The translations under genes were made by a program, and so were the position numbers. Below, piece by piece: positions 53,428 to 63,680 of a stretch of 64,000 nucleotides of DNA (its first letter is position 1; each line of letters opens with the position of its first letter). The notes under the pieces are model-generated. The model was not told the origin of the DNA, searched no databases, and saw only the letters and a list, made by a program, of their open reading frames with translations. The stretch spans positions 21,574 through 85,573 of the forward strand of contig NZ_FNDB01000015.1 in the NCBI RefSeq assembly GCF_900099915.1, given 5' to 3'. This DNA comes from Flavobacterium omnivorum (GTDB lineage Bacteria > Bacteroidota > Bacteroidia > Flavobacteriales > Flavobacteriaceae).

Positions 53428-54594
53428 TTATTTAAGAGCGTCTTGAACAGTAATTTTTTCACCGTTTTTGAATGCAATTAAAAATGCCGAATCATATCCT
53501 TTTTCTTTGGCTTCCTGTAACTGTTTTTTAGCTTCATCAAAATCAGAAGTTTCTCCGAACATATATTTGTAGACTCTATTTTCATAAGCTACCGATATAT
53601 TTTTTAATCCTTTAAAATTTCTAGGGACTAATTCCAATCTTCTGCTACTTGCTGAGAGTTGTACTTTGAAAACTGCTTTTGAATTGTCAACGGATTTATT
53701 GGATGAAGCGGATCCAGAAGGTTGTGCCGTCATTTTTGTTTTCGCGGGAGTAACAGTATCTCGTATTGGTTTCTCGTTAATTTTTTGGGAGGGACGCTCT
53801 TCAAAGATTTCCACTTCACCATTCCCAAAATACTCTTTTTTATAGCCCACGACTGCTTCAGCGATAGCTTTGGCAACTTCATTTTGACCTTCCTCAGAAT
53901 TTAATAAATTCCCTTCTATAGAATTTGAAATAAAACCCATTTCAATCAATACTCTGGGCATGTAGGCTTTATGCAGCACCATAAAAGGCGCTTGTTTCAC
54001 TCCACCACCTCTTATTTTTTTTCCTAATTCACCAAAAGCATCTTCAACCTTGCTCGCTAAGGAAATACTATTATCTAAATATTCTTCCTGCATTAGCGTC
54101 ATTCCAATCATAGTTTCAGGAGAATTTGGATCAAATCCTTCATATTTTTGTTTGTAATCTTTTTCTAATGTAATAACGGAGTTCTCTTTTTTGGCCGCTT
54201 CTAAATTGGATGCTACCTTACTCAAACCCATTACATACGTTTCTGTTCCATCTGCCGCAGTATTTCTATTCGCGTTACAATGAATAGAAACAAATATGTT
54301 TGCATTAAATCGATTGGCAATATTGGCTCTTTCAATTAAATCTATAAAAACATCCGTTTTCCTGGTATAATTGACTTGCATTTGAGGTGTTGCCTCCAAT
54401 ATTTTACCCACTTTTAAAACGACTGCCAAAGCAATATTTTTTTCTATACGACCTTCATACACAGCCCCAAAATCATGTGCGCCATGACCCGCATCTAAAG
54501 TTACTTTAAAAGTGTTAGATTGACTGTAACCTCCCAACGAAATTAATATCAAAATAAAAGTTACAATTATTCTAATTTTACTTGTATTGTGCAT
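53428..54594 (-). CDS. N-acetylmuramoyl-L-alanine amidase, tandem copy 2
   Basis: 388 residues with a signal peptide (IIVTFILILISLGGYSQ). The Zn-amidase domain (about 30-245) shows VTLDAGHGAHDFG (H38), RIEKNIALAV with Glu, FVSIHCNANRN and VLIEMGFISNS. A proline/threonine-rich linker (about 260-300) and a C-terminal SPOR-like domain follow (VFKVQLSASSRRLELVP, KYMFGETSDFDEAKKQL). Both have the same domain order as the copy downstream and the active-site residues of both are intact. The linkers differ most, so the two may be specialised. The gene is 50 bases upstream of copy 1; lptD is divergent, on the other strand. Confidence 0.88.
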   Translation of the reverse strand: MHNTSKIRIIVTFILILISLGGYSQSNTFKVTLDAGHGAHDFGAVYEGRIEKNIALAVVLKVGKILEATPQMQVNYTRKTDVFIDLIERANIANRFNANIFVSIHCNANRNTAADGTETYVMGLSKVASNLEAAKKENSVITLEKDYKQKYEGFDPNSPETMIGMTLMQEEYLDNSISLASKVEDAFGELGKKIRGGGVKQAPFMVLHKAYMPRVLIEMGFISNSIEGNLLNSEEGQNEVAKAIAEAVVGYKKEYFGNGEVEIFEERPSQKINEKPIRDTVTPAKTKMTAQPSGSASSNKSVDNSKAVFKVQLSASSRRLELVPRNFKGLKNISVAYENRVYKYMFGETSDFDEAKKQLQEAKEKGYDSAFLIAFKNGEKITVQDALK

Positions 54595-54677
54595 AAAGCT
54601 ATAAGTTAATTTAATTAAAAGACTACCACTATAAATTTATTTATTTGACTATTTTTGACAAAAAATAATATGTAATT

Positions 54678-57428
54678 TTGACATGTCAAAAAACAGGCCA
54701 TACTTTTACAAAAATAGCATTTAAACCTTTGCATACAAACTTATTTAATATCGTTTTATTATCAATTTTCCTGTCAATAGGTTCTGGTAACTTATATTCT
54801 CAAGATATATCAAAAAAAAAGACTGTTATACCCGCTAACAAACAGGCAGATAGCGCAAAACCAACTGTTGATACTATTAAAACTCCCGTTTTAGTAGTTC
54901 AAAAGCAAAGTGATACAATAAAAATTGACAGTATTAAACCTAAAAAAGCTTTTTTGGATGGCAAAGTAAAATACAAAGCAGATAAGTATGCTAAAATTGA
55001 CCAGAAGAAAAAAACCATTACGCTTTATGACCAAGCAGAATTATACTATCAGGATATTGAGTTAAAGTCCGGTATAATTGTCATGGATTATGAGAAAAAT
55101 GAGGTATATGCTGGCCGCATAAAAGATTCTACCGGTACATTTACCCAATTTCCAAATTTTAAGCAAGGCGCTAACGTTATTGAACCCGATTCTATTCGTT
55201 TTAATTTTAAAACAAAAAAAGCATTAATCTGGAATTCAAGATCCGAACAAGGAGAATTCAAAATAAAAGCTGCCGTTACCAAAAAAGAAAATGATTCCGT
55301 TTATTTTTTAAAAGGAGCCCGATTCACCACTTCTAAAGATGTGGATAATCCTGAATATTATTTTCAGACAAATAAAGTAAAGTTTATTCCTGGTAAAAAG
55401 GTTGTTACCGGATTAACGAACATGGTTATTGCAAACGTTCCTACACCTATAGCTTTACCGTTTGCTTTTTTTCCAATGAGTAAAGAAACCAGTATTTCAG
55501 GACTCATTTTACCCAGTTATAATGATTCTAATAATAGGGGATTTTCACTCCAAAACTTAGGTTATTATTTTGCTTTAAGCGATAATTATGACTTAACCGT
55601 TTTAGGTGATTATTATACCAATGGAAGTTATGGCTTGCGGTTTGAATCTTCTTATGCCAAAAGATACAATTTTGCGGGCAATTTAAATATTCGATTCGAA
55701 AATTTAATCACCAGTGAAAGAGGCTATCCCGATTATTTGAAACAAAATATTTATAATATCCAGTGGTCCCATTCCAAGGATTCCAAGTCGACTCCTAATT
55801 CAAGTTTTTCAGCCTCTGTGAATTTAGGGAGTAGTAAATACTTCAAGCAATCGATTAATCAGGTCAATATTGGTTCCAACTTAAATAATACCTTAAGTTC
55901 CTCTGTATCCTATTCTAAAACTTTTACTACGGTACCTCAGGTACGAATGTCTTTGACTGCAACACACTCGCAAAATACGCAAACCGAAGAAATCAACATG
56001 ACCTTGCCAACACTGCAATTGAGTGTGGATCGAATTTATCCATTTGTAGGCAAAGATGGAGTGAGAAAAGGTTTTATCAAAAACCTCAATTTACAATACA
56101 ATTTGAACGGAAGAAACAGCATTGTTACCACCGACTCCTTATTCTTTAAACCACAAATGTTCCGAGATGCAAAAATTGGTTTTCAACATAGCATTCCCCT
56201 GAGTACCAATTTCAAATTATTTAAATATTTTAGTGCATCAACGGCTGTAAATTATGAGGAAATCTGGTATACCAAAACAATTGAAAGAAGCTATGATACG
56301 GACCAAAGCAAAGTAGTTGACAAAACGATCAATGGATTTGACGCTTTCAGAACGTATTCCTTCTCCTCTAGTGTGGGAACTACTATTTATGGAACATTTA
56401 ATTTTGGTAAAGACAAGAAAATTAAATCAATACGACATGTCATGAGACCTTCTGCTTCCTACGGATATACTCCTAGTTTTGAGAAATATTATGACACATA
56501 TGCTTCTGATGCTAGCGGCACCATGACACAGCAGTATTCCAGATTTGAAAATGGAATTTACGGGGCTCCAGGTTTAAGTAACGCCAATACTTTAGGCTTT
56601 GATTTAAGCAACACTTTTGAAGCAAAAGTTACTGACCGAGACAGTACTAAAGTTGAACCAAAAAAAATCATGTTGCTGAACAATTTAAACCTCTCCACAA
56701 GTTACAATTTGGATGCTGATGGTGTAACCTCCCTCGCTTTTTCACCTGTAAGAGTTAGTGGCGGTACCACGTTACTGGACAACAAAATGAATGTCAATTT
56801 TGGCGCGACATTAGACCCTTACGCCATTGACAATTCTGGCAAACGAATTAATGTATTCAATATAGACAATGGAGGAAGTCTTTTTAGAATGACGAGTTCT
56901 AATATGACGCTTAACTATTCGATCGCTAGTACCGGGAAAGACAAAATAAAAAAGGACAAGAATTCATTAAGTCAACGAAATGGTGGTCGTGAAGATGATT
57001 TATTTGGAACAAATACAGACTTAGGAGACAGCCGAAGAAGCCAGTTTGATGAAGAAGAAGAAAGTGAAGGGGAAGATAAAATTTCAGAATTCTTTAACTC
57101 TAAATTACCGTGGGATATGACCTTTGCCTATTCCTTGACCTATGGAAACAACAACCGGGAAAACAAAATTATTGGCAATTCTATTATGATATCTGCTAAT
57201 GCAGACATCACTCCAAAATGGAAAGCTGGTGTCTCTACGGGATATGATTTTGTACAAAATGGAGTTACGTTCACACAACTGCGATTTGAAAGAGATTTGT
57301 TAAGCTGGAGAATGGATTTTAACTGGTCGCCTTTTGGTACTAATGCCAACTGGGGATTCTTCATTGGAATCAAATCTGGTGTGCTGAGCGACATCAAATG
57401 GGACAAACGAAGCGTCATCAACCGATAA
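54678..57428 (+). CDS. lptD: LPS assembly outer-membrane protein LptD-like
   Basis: 916 residues from the TTG at 54678. That start overlaps TAATTTTG (54673-54680), a -7 element, so translation may really begin at TTG 54729, which still leaves the signal peptide (IVLLSIFLSIGSGNLYSQ). The OstA/LptA-like N-terminal domain (about 80-230: VKYKADKYAKIDQKKKTITLY) is followed by a large beta barrel (about 290-916; ALPFAFFPMSKE, GLILPSYND). It is the final LPS insertion step with LptE; the Bacteroidota form is divergent, so I call it LptD-like. Acidic loop at about 770-810 (EEEESEGEDK). ridA follows. Confidence 0.82.
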   Translation: MTCQKTGHTFTKIAFKPLHTNLFNIVLLSIFLSIGSGNLYSQDISKKKTVIPANKQADSAKPTVDTIKTPVLVVQKQSDTIKIDSIKPKKAFLDGKVKYKADKYAKIDQKKKTITLYDQAELYYQDIELKSGIIVMDYEKNEVYAGRIKDSTGTFTQFPNFKQGANVIEPDSIRFNFKTKKALIWNSRSEQGEFKIKAAVTKKENDSVYFLKGARFTTSKDVDNPEYYFQTNKVKFIPGKKVVTGLTNMVIANVPTPIALPFAFFPMSKETSISGLILPSYNDSNNRGFSLQNLGYYFALSDNYDLTVLGDYYTNGSYGLRFESSYAKRYNFAGNLNIRFENLITSERGYPDYLKQNIYNIQWSHSKDSKSTPNSSFSASVNLGSSKYFKQSINQVNIGSNLNNTLSSSVSYSKTFTTVPQVRMSLTATHSQNTQTEEINMTLPTLQLSVDRIYPFVGKDGVRKGFIKNLNLQYNLNGRNSIVTTDSLFFKPQMFRDAKIGFQHSIPLSTNFKLFKYFSASTAVNYEEIWYTKTIERSYDTDQSKVVDKTINGFDAFRTYSFSSSVGTTIYGTFNFGKDKKIKSIRHVMRPSASYGYTPSFEKYYDTYASDASGTMTQQYSRFENGIYGAPGLSNANTLGFDLSNTFEAKVTDRDSTKVEPKKIMLLNNLNLSTSYNLDADGVTSLAFSPVRVSGGTTLLDNKMNVNFGATLDPYAIDNSGKRINVFNIDNGGSLFRMTSSNMTLNYSIASTGKDKIKKDKNSLSQRNGGREDDLFGTNTDLGDSRRSQFDEEEESEGEDKISEFFNSKLPWDMTFAYSLTYGNNNRENKIIGNSIMISANADITPKWKAGVSTGYDFVQNGVTFTQLRFERDLLSWRMDFNWSPFGTNANWGFFIGIKSGVLSDIKWDKRSVINR

Positions 57429-57484
57429 AACGTTTCAAAACAAGTACGAACTATAACATTAGAAATTATAACAATATGCCTTTT

Positions 57485-57865
57485 ATGAAAAAGATAATTT
57501 TTACAGAAAAAGCACCGGCACCAATCGGTCCTTACAACCAAGCAGTTCTTAAGGGAGACACCTTGTATACCTCCGGACAAATTGCGATCAACCCTACAAC
57601 AGGAGAATTAGTTACTACTACTATTGAAATCGAGACCGAACAAGTAATGCAAAATATGAAAGCAGTTTTAGAAGCTGCCGCAATGACTTTTGAGAACGTG
57701 GTCAAAACGACCATCTTTATAATGGATATGAATGATTTTGTAAAAATAAACACGGTTTACGGTTCTTATTTTGATGAAAAAACGGCTCCGGCACGTGAAA
57801 CAGTTCAAGTGGCTTGTTTGCCAAAAAATGTAAACGTAGAAATTTCAATGATTGCGATTCTTTAA
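57485..57865 (+). CDS. ridA: RidA family imine/enamine deaminase
   Basis: 126 residues from the ATG at 57485, the usual length; an ATG at 57476 adds three residues, and still longer frames overlap lptD. Motifs: APAPIGPYNQAVL, DTLYTSGQIAI, MKAVLEAAAMTFENVVKT and the conserved Arg in PARETVQVACLP, which holds the substrate carboxylate. RidA hydrolyses reactive 2-aminoacrylate-type enamines from PLP enzymes, protecting the cell. It is about 55 bases after the lptD stop, on the same strand, and ends before a strong terminator. Confidence 0.93.
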   Translation: MKKIIFTEKAPAPIGPYNQAVLKGDTLYTSGQIAINPTTGELVTTTIEIETEQVMQNMKAVLEAAAMTFENVVKTTIFIMDMNDFVKINTVYGSYFDEKTAPARETVQVACLPKNVNVEISMIAIL

Positions 57866-57923
57866 TTAATTGTATCATCAAATAGTGTTGTCAACTCTAA
57901 GATAACTATGCTAAATTTAAAAA

Positions 57924-57970
57924 AAAAACACTATTATTTTACTTGAATCGAGTAAAATAGTAGTGTTTTT
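57924..57970. terminator. Bidirectional terminator between ridA and the amino-sugar kinase
   Basis: A 20-base stem: AAAAACACTATTATTTTACT (57924-57943) against AGTAAAATAGTAGTGTTTTT (57951-57970), one G-U pair and a 7-base loop, with T-run. It serves the convergent genes on both sides. Confidence 0.85.
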
Positions 57971-57994
57971 GACTTTAAAGTAACTTTTAAAAAA

Positions 57995-58846
57995 TTACTT
58001 ATTCTTAATATGATAAGCAATCAATCCATCGATTGGTCTTCTTAGGACATTGCCTAATTGCAATTCATATTTATCAAATGTTTCTTGTAGTTCTTCTTTC
58101 AAATAAAAGGCAATTGAACCAACAAAATGCACCGGAACCTCTTTACAATTATCATATTGTTTAATATAATTTTTTACAAAAGATTTCATGCCTTTGAAGA
58201 TGATTTTTCTACAAAACTCTGTTTCTTTATGTTGAATTAAAAACTTGGCAAAAGTCGCCAAGTAAGCATTTGGATTTGGCTCTTTGTACAATTTGCTTTT
58301 TATAGCATCTGGATCTAAATCGTATTCTTTTTCAAATTCGACTGCCAATTCTTTTGGCATTTTGTTGAAATAATATTTTCTAATTAATTCTTTACCAAAA
58401 ACGTTTCCACTGCAATCATCCATGGCAATATAACCCAAGGATTGTACTTTTTGATGCAATTCTTTCCCATCAAAATAGCTGCAGTTAGATCCTGTTCCTA
58501 AAATGGAAACAATCGCTTTTTCACCTTTTGGGGTAGTTGCATAAACAGCAGCATACGTATCTTCCTTAACATCGATAATGGCATTAGGAAAATAAGTTTG
58601 AAAAACCTGAGAAAGAGTAATTTTCATTTTTTCAGTACCACAACCTGCTCCATAAAAGAACAGATGGCTTGCGTTTTTCTTATTCTGCAAAATATCAAAA
58701 CGATCATTTAGACGGTCTATGATCTCATTTGCTTCAAGCACTTCAGGATTCAAGCCTAAAGTTTGTGTAGTAAACAATATTTTTCCATCATCATCTATTG
58801 CAATCCAATCGGCTTTTGTAGAACCACTATCAACTATTAATCTCAT
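57995..58846 (-). CDS. BadF/BadG-family kinase, N-acetylglucosamine kinase-like
   Basis: 283 residues, an ASKHA-fold ATPase of the BadF/BadG/BcrA/BcrD type. It starts LIVDSGSTKADWIAIDDDG (phosphate 1 loop) and continues GLNPEVLEANEI, then FFYGAGCGTEK, SILGTGSNCSYF and GYIAMDDCSGNVFGKELI, which match bacterial and eukaryotic N-acetylglucosamine kinases. The predicted role is phosphorylation of free GlcNAc or a related amino sugar before NagA/NagB. Function is inferred from the family and from the nag genes elsewhere in the window. It follows gap and pfkA in the same direction, 133 bases after a terminator-like hairpin. Confidence 0.78.
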   Translation of the reverse strand: MRLIVDSGSTKADWIAIDDDGKILFTTQTLGLNPEVLEANEIIDRLNDRFDILQNKKNASHLFFYGAGCGTEKMKITLSQVFQTYFPNAIIDVKEDTYAAVYATTPKGEKAIVSILGTGSNCSYFDGKELHQKVQSLGYIAMDDCSGNVFGKELIRKYYFNKMPKELAVEFEKEYDLDPDAIKSKLYKEPNPNAYLATFAKFLIQHKETEFCRKIIFKGMKSFVKNYIKQYDNCKEVPVHFVGSIAFYLKEELQETFDKYELQLGNVLRRPIDGLIAYHIKNK

Positions 58847-58934
58847 TTTCTTTTGGTTTTTTTTGGTTTGGGAGCTATCTAATTTAAATATGAGTTTAAC
58901 TGAAAACGCTTCTTCAAAAAAGTAACAAAAAATA

Positions 58935-58965
58935 AAATCCCGTCAAAATTAATATAACGGGATTT
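58935..58965 (-). terminator. Terminator downstream of gap
   Basis: AAATCCCGT (58935-58943) pairs with ACGGGATTT (58957-58965) around a 13-base loop, 15 bases after the gap stop on the minus strand. It may separate gap from the kinase gene, only partly. Confidence 0.68.
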
Positions 58966-58979
58966 GTAAATATATAGAA

Positions 58980-59990
<1,011 letters not shown>

Positions 59991-60058
59991 TTAATTTTTT
60001 TGTTTATTTCTATTAACTCAACCTAAAGTCTAATTTCCTCACAATAAACTTTAACCAC

Positions 60059-61045
60059 TTATGTAGACATAATGTCTGAAACTCTTAATAATTCTCTATC
60101 AATCATTGTTTTTCCTTTAATTGCTTGTTCTAAAGGGGTCAATGAAACTTTATCATTTTGCAAGCCAACCATATAATTAGATTTCCCCTCTAACAAGGAT
60201 TCTACCGCCTTCACTCCTAATCTACTCGCTAGAACTCTGTCGAAACAAGAGGGTGATCCGCCACGTTGCATGTGTCCTAACACAGAAACTCTAACATCAT
60301 ATTCGGGTAAGTTGGCTTCTACGTAATCTTTTAATTCAAATACATTTTTGCCAATTTTATCTCCTTCGGCTATAACAACTATACTGGACGATTTTCCTGA
60401 TGCCTTACTTTTTTGTAAAGATTCTAATAATCGGTCTAAACCTAAATCTTCTTCAGGTATAAGAATTTCTTCGGCACCAGCACCAATTCCTGCATTCAAA
60501 GCAATATGACCGGCATCTCTACCCATAACCTCAACAAAGAAAAGGCGATTATGAGAACTTGCAGTGTCTCTAATTTTATCAATTACATCCACTACTGTAT
60601 TCAAAGCAGTATCATACCCTAAGGTATGACTCGTTCCAAAAATATCATTGTCAATTGTACCTGGAATCCCCATTACTGGAAAATTAAATTCGGTATTGAA
60701 AATCAATCCTCCGGTAAACGTTCCGTCACCACCAATTACCACTAAAGCGTCAATTCCTGATTTAAGTAGATTTTCGTGAGCTTTTTTTCTGCCTTCTGGA
60801 GTTTTAAATTCTAAAGATCGAGCTGATTTTAAAATCGTCCCCCCTTTATTTACAATGTTATTTACACTTCGAGGTCCCATTTCTTTGAAGTCACCTTCAA
60901 TCATTCCTTGATACCCTCTATAAATTCCGATACATTCTATATGATGATAAGCACAAGTTCGAACAACTGACCGAATAGCTGCATTCATACCTGGTGAGTC
61001 ACCTCCCGAAGTTAGAACGCCAACTTTTTTTATTGTTTTTGGCAT
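60059..61045 (-). CDS. pfkA: ATP-dependent 6-phosphofructokinase
   Basis: 328 residues, the size of bacterial PfkA. Motifs: LTSGGDSPGMNAAIR (ATP site), GGDGTFTGG, GIPGTIDNDIFG with the catalytic Asp, MGRDAGHIALNAGIGAG and LGHMQRGGSPSCFDRVL with the fructose-6-phosphate Arg. The Gly in the GGDGT position indicates ATP rather than pyrophosphate as donor, by the family rule. It is the committed glycolytic step and is placed with gap and the amino-sugar kinase on the minus strand. The start ATG is followed by the family sequence KKVGVLTSGG. Confidence 0.95.
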   Translation of the reverse strand: MPKTIKKVGVLTSGGDSPGMNAAIRSVVRTCAYHHIECIGIYRGYQGMIEGDFKEMGPRSVNNIVNKGGTILKSARSLEFKTPEGRKKAHENLLKSGIDALVVIGGDGTFTGGLIFNTEFNFPVMGIPGTIDNDIFGTSHTLGYDTALNTVVDVIDKIRDTASSHNRLFFVEVMGRDAGHIALNAGIGAGAEEILIPEEDLGLDRLLESLQKSKASGKSSSIVVIAEGDKIGKNVFELKDYVEANLPEYDVRVSVLGHMQRGGSPSCFDRVLASRLGVKAVESLLEGKSNYMVGLQNDKVSLTPLEQAIKGKTMIDRELLRVSDIMST

Positions 61046-61546
61046 TATTTAAAGTATTAAAGTGTAAAATTAGCAAACATTACCCACTTTCAAGGCCACC
61101 TTTTTAATAAATTAGGAAACTATTCTAAATTCAAACGTTTTCGTTAATAAGTTTTTGTAATTCCTAAATTAATTGAATTTTATTTAACAAAAATGAAAAA
61201 TAGCCAACTTTTATTTAACAATTAACAATTCACCTGTTTTTTAATTAAAAAAAAGTCAGTCCTCCACATAATTTATGATTAAGAATTTAGGAATAATTTC
61301 ATGTTTCAAGTCCAAAAAAAATTTAAATAGCAAAGAATAGTACTTTTCAATAAAAGCACTATTCTTTGCTTTGTTAAGTACTCTAAAATTGGGAGCAAAA
61401 GAAAATCTTCGCAATTAATTTTAGAAAAATTTCCTTAAGAGCTGGTATTATTTAGCATATTGAATACAATGGCAAAACAAAAATAAAGAGCAAAAAAAAC
61501 GCTACTTTATAGGTAGCGTTTGGATAAAAATAGATAGGCTATACTT
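61046..61546. other. Intergenic region between pfkA and the sulfur-metabolism gene, with two hairpins
   Basis: 500 bases without a gene. Besides the terminator at 61497-61521, a long inverted repeat lies at 61329-61370: AGCAAAGAATAGTACTTTT (61329-61347) against AAAAGCACTATTCTTTGCT (61352-61370), a 19-base stem with one mismatch and a 4-base loop. It may be a second transcription end or a structured RNA. The pfkA promoter must be near 61046-61100 but no full consensus is visible. Confidence 0.5.
61497..61521 (-). terminator. Terminator of the persulfide dioxygenase-rhodanese gene
   Basis: AAACGCTAC (61497-61505) / GTAGCGTTT (61513-61521) with a 7-base loop, 25 bases after the gene's stop on the minus strand; A-run before it gives the U-tract. 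Confidence 0.75.
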
Positions 61547-62962
61547 TTATAATAAGGTAGTTGGACAAACATAATCTGTCTTTGGGAGATTGGTGTTTTT
61601 GATTGCTTCAAACCCGCCAACAACATCAACAAAATTATCCCAACCCCGCTGTTTTAAAATAGATGCAGCAATCATGCTGCGATACCCTCCTGCACAATGC
61701 AAAATAAATTTCTTGTCTTTTGGAAATTCAGCAAGATGACTGTTTATTTCGTTTAGCGGAACATTAGTTGCCTCTATTAAATGTTCTGATAAAAATTCAC
61801 TTTTTTTCCTTACATCAAATATCGGAGTTTCCTCAAAATTGATATTTTTTTCGAGTTCTTCAGTAGTAATTCGATCAATAGTATCGGTTTCAAAACCTTT
61901 GTTCATCCATGAAGCAAATCCCCCTTCCAAGTAACCAATGGTATGATCATACCCTATACGAGATAATCGTACCATACTTTCCTCTTCGTTTCCTAAAGTG
62001 GTAACCAATAAAATTTCTTGTTTTATATCAGAAATCATTTCGCCAACCCACATTGCAAAATTTCCATCTAAACCAACATTAATACTGTTTGGAATAAAAC
62101 CTTTCGCAAATTCCTCGGCAGTTCTTGTATCCAGAATTAATGCTCTTGTTTCATTTGCAGCAGCCTCGAATTCACTTGGGTTTAAGGGTGTTTTTGCTTT
62201 CTTCATCACAGCGTCTAAACTTTCATATCCTTTAATATTCATTAAAACATTGGCAGGAAAATACGCAGGAGGAGCAGTTAAACCCATCAAAACAGCCGTA
62301 ACAAATTCATCTTCGCTCATTTTTGGATTCAAAGCATAATTGGTTTTCTTTTGGTTTCCTAAAGTGTCGGTGGTTTCCTTGCTCATCATTTTACCACATG
62401 CTGAACCTGCACCATGGTTTGGATATACAATTAAATCATCTGACAAAGGCATTATTTTTTCTCTCAACGAATGGAATAGATGACGCGCTAATTTATCTTG
62501 CGTTAACTCTGCAATAACATGTTGCGCTAAATCCGGTCGCCCGACATCACCAATAAATAAAGTATCTCCAGTGATAATGCCATGTTCTTTTCCATTTTCG
62601 TCAATCAGCAAGTAGGTCGTGCTTTCCATGGTATGCCCTGGCGTGTGAACAACTTTAACTTTATAATTTCCGACTTCAAATACTTGTCCATCAGTAGCTG
62701 AAATAATTGCATAAGCAGGCTTGGCTGTTGGACCGTAAACAATTTTAGCATTCGTTTTACTAGCTAAATCCAAATGTCCAGAGACGAAATCAGCATGGAA
62801 ATGAGTTAAAAAAACGTATTTTATTTTAGCATTATCCTTAGATGCTCTGTCAATGTAAGGTTGAACCTCTCGTAAGGGATCAAAAATTGCAGCCTCACCA
62901 TTGTTCTCCATATAATAAGCTGCATGAGCAATACATCCTGTGTAAATTTGTTCTATTTTCAT
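61547..62962 (-). CDS. ETHE1-like persulfide dioxygenase fused to two rhodanese domains
   Basis: 471 residues from the ATG at 62962 (a TTG at 62968 is also in frame). The metallo-beta-lactamase domain (about 1-250) carries THFHADFVSGH (H54, H56, D58, H63), HTPGHT (H110) and GDTLFIGDVGRPDL, typical of ETHE1-type iron persulfide dioxygenases. Two rhodanese domains follow. The first (about 268-358) lacks the catalytic Cys (LLVTTLGNEEES). The second (about 375-465) has it at C423 (LHCAGGYRS). The protein would oxidise glutathione- or bacillithiol-persulfide to sulfite and move sulfane sulfur. A broken sulfide:quinone oxidoreductase gene lies upstream. Confidence 0.9.
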   Translation of the reverse strand: MKIEQIYTGCIAHAAYYMENNGEAAIFDPLREVQPYIDRASKDNAKIKYVFLTHFHADFVSGHLDLASKTNAKIVYGPTAKPAYAIISATDGQVFEVGNYKVKVVHTPGHTMESTTYLLIDENGKEHGIITGDTLFIGDVGRPDLAQHVIAELTQDKLARHLFHSLREKIMPLSDDLIVYPNHGAGSACGKMMSKETTDTLGNQKKTNYALNPKMSEDEFVTAVLMGLTAPPAYFPANVLMNIKGYESLDAVMKKAKTPLNPSEFEAAANETRALILDTRTAEEFAKGFIPNSINVGLDGNFAMWVGEMISDIKQEILLVTTLGNEEESMVRLSRIGYDHTIGYLEGGFASWMNKGFETDTIDRITTEELEKNINFEETPIFDVRKKSEFLSEHLIEATNVPLNEINSHLAEFPKDKKFILHCAGGYRSMIAASILKQRGWDNFVDVVGGFEAIKNTNLPKTDYVCPTTLL

Positions 62963-63010
62963 AATCAAGAGTTTTTTAAATAAATACTATTTTTTCGAAT
63001 TTTAACAAAG

Positions 63011-63105
63011 CAAAAGTAGGTGCAACCTATTTAAACTTGTGTGATAATTATCATGGAAAAACAACTATTTTATGAATAAATACAGTATGTGACAAATGTC
63101 ACATA
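63011..63105 (-). promoter_or_regulatory. Promoter with two CRP/FNR-like palindromes upstream of the persulfide dioxygenase gene
   Basis: Minus strand TACTTTTG (63011-63018) is a perfect -7 element; there is no TTG at the -33 position. Instead TGTGA-N6-TCATG lies at 63040-63055 (inner perfect palindrome TGATAATTATCA at 63042-63053) and TGTGA-N6-TCACA at 63088-63103 (full arms TATGTGAC/GTCACATA). Their centres are 48 bases apart. With a start near 63004 they lie at about -43 and -91, the positions for class II and class I activation. This fits an activator-dependent promoter for a CRP/FNR-family regulator. The regulator itself is not in the window. Confidence 0.55.
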
Positions 63106-63131
63106 GAAAAATTAATAAGGATGAAACATAA

Positions 63132-63158
63132 AAAAACCATCCTGTTAGAATGGTTTTT
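63132..63158 (-). terminator. Terminator downstream of the sulfide:quinone oxidoreductase remnant
   Basis: AAAAACCAT (63132-63140) / ATGGTTTTT (63150-63158) with a 9-base loop and T/A runs. About 90 bases beyond the remnant's stop on the minus strand. Confidence 0.6.
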
Positions 63159-63245
63159 ATACGTGTTGAAAAAGTTTAATAAATTAGATTTTGAATAGAA
63201 GACAACAATAAAATAGGTAGAGCCGGACAATAGCATAGTAAATAT

Positions 63246-63645
63246 TAAGCAGTTCCTTTGAGAATTTTATTCCAATACTACCACGGCAGTATTTTAGTTT
63301 TCAGGATCCACATCGTCCATCTTGGTTTAGCCTGATCGAAAGGAAATGTCATTTGGGGTTTGTTAGAATAATCAAATTCTGCTATCATTAACTTTGCGTA
63401 TTGGATAGGAATAGGACAAGCACTATAGCCATCATATTGAGACGTTGGAATCTTTTTATCGATTACTTCTAATAAATTTGTGACTACAACGGGTGCTTAT
63501 TTTCGGATTGCCACTCCAGTTTTACTGCAGGGAGCATTGGTAAAATCCCAATAGTTAAATTACTTCTTTTGTACAGTAATTGAGAGGCAACGGATATTCC
63601 CGCATTTCCCCCACCAATTATGAGTATTTGAAAATGATTAGACAT
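63246..63645 (-). pseudogene. sqr: Sulfide:quinone oxidoreductase, internally deleted and frameshifted
   Basis: From the ATG at 63645 the minus strand reads the FAD-binding start of an SQR (MSNHFQILIIGGGNAGISVA, then SQLLYKRSNLTIGI), then loses sense. A second frame picks up SQYDGYSACPIPIQYAKLMI, AEFDYSNKPQMTFPFDQAKP and, after a TAG inside the C-terminal helix, YWNKILKGTA to 63246. Intact enzymes are about 400 residues; this has about 130 codons, so the central two-thirds including the redox cysteines are gone. One internal deletion, one frameshift and one nonsense codon are visible. An IS4-type element begins about 35 bases upstream of the ATG. Confidence 0.85.
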
Positions 63646-63680
63646 AAGTTATTAGTTTTTTTTAATTTTATAATTCCCAA

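Noticed and set aside
61329..61370. CRISPR or repeat-array possibility for the long hairpin
   Set aside because: There is only one inverted repeat, with no regularly spaced direct repeats.
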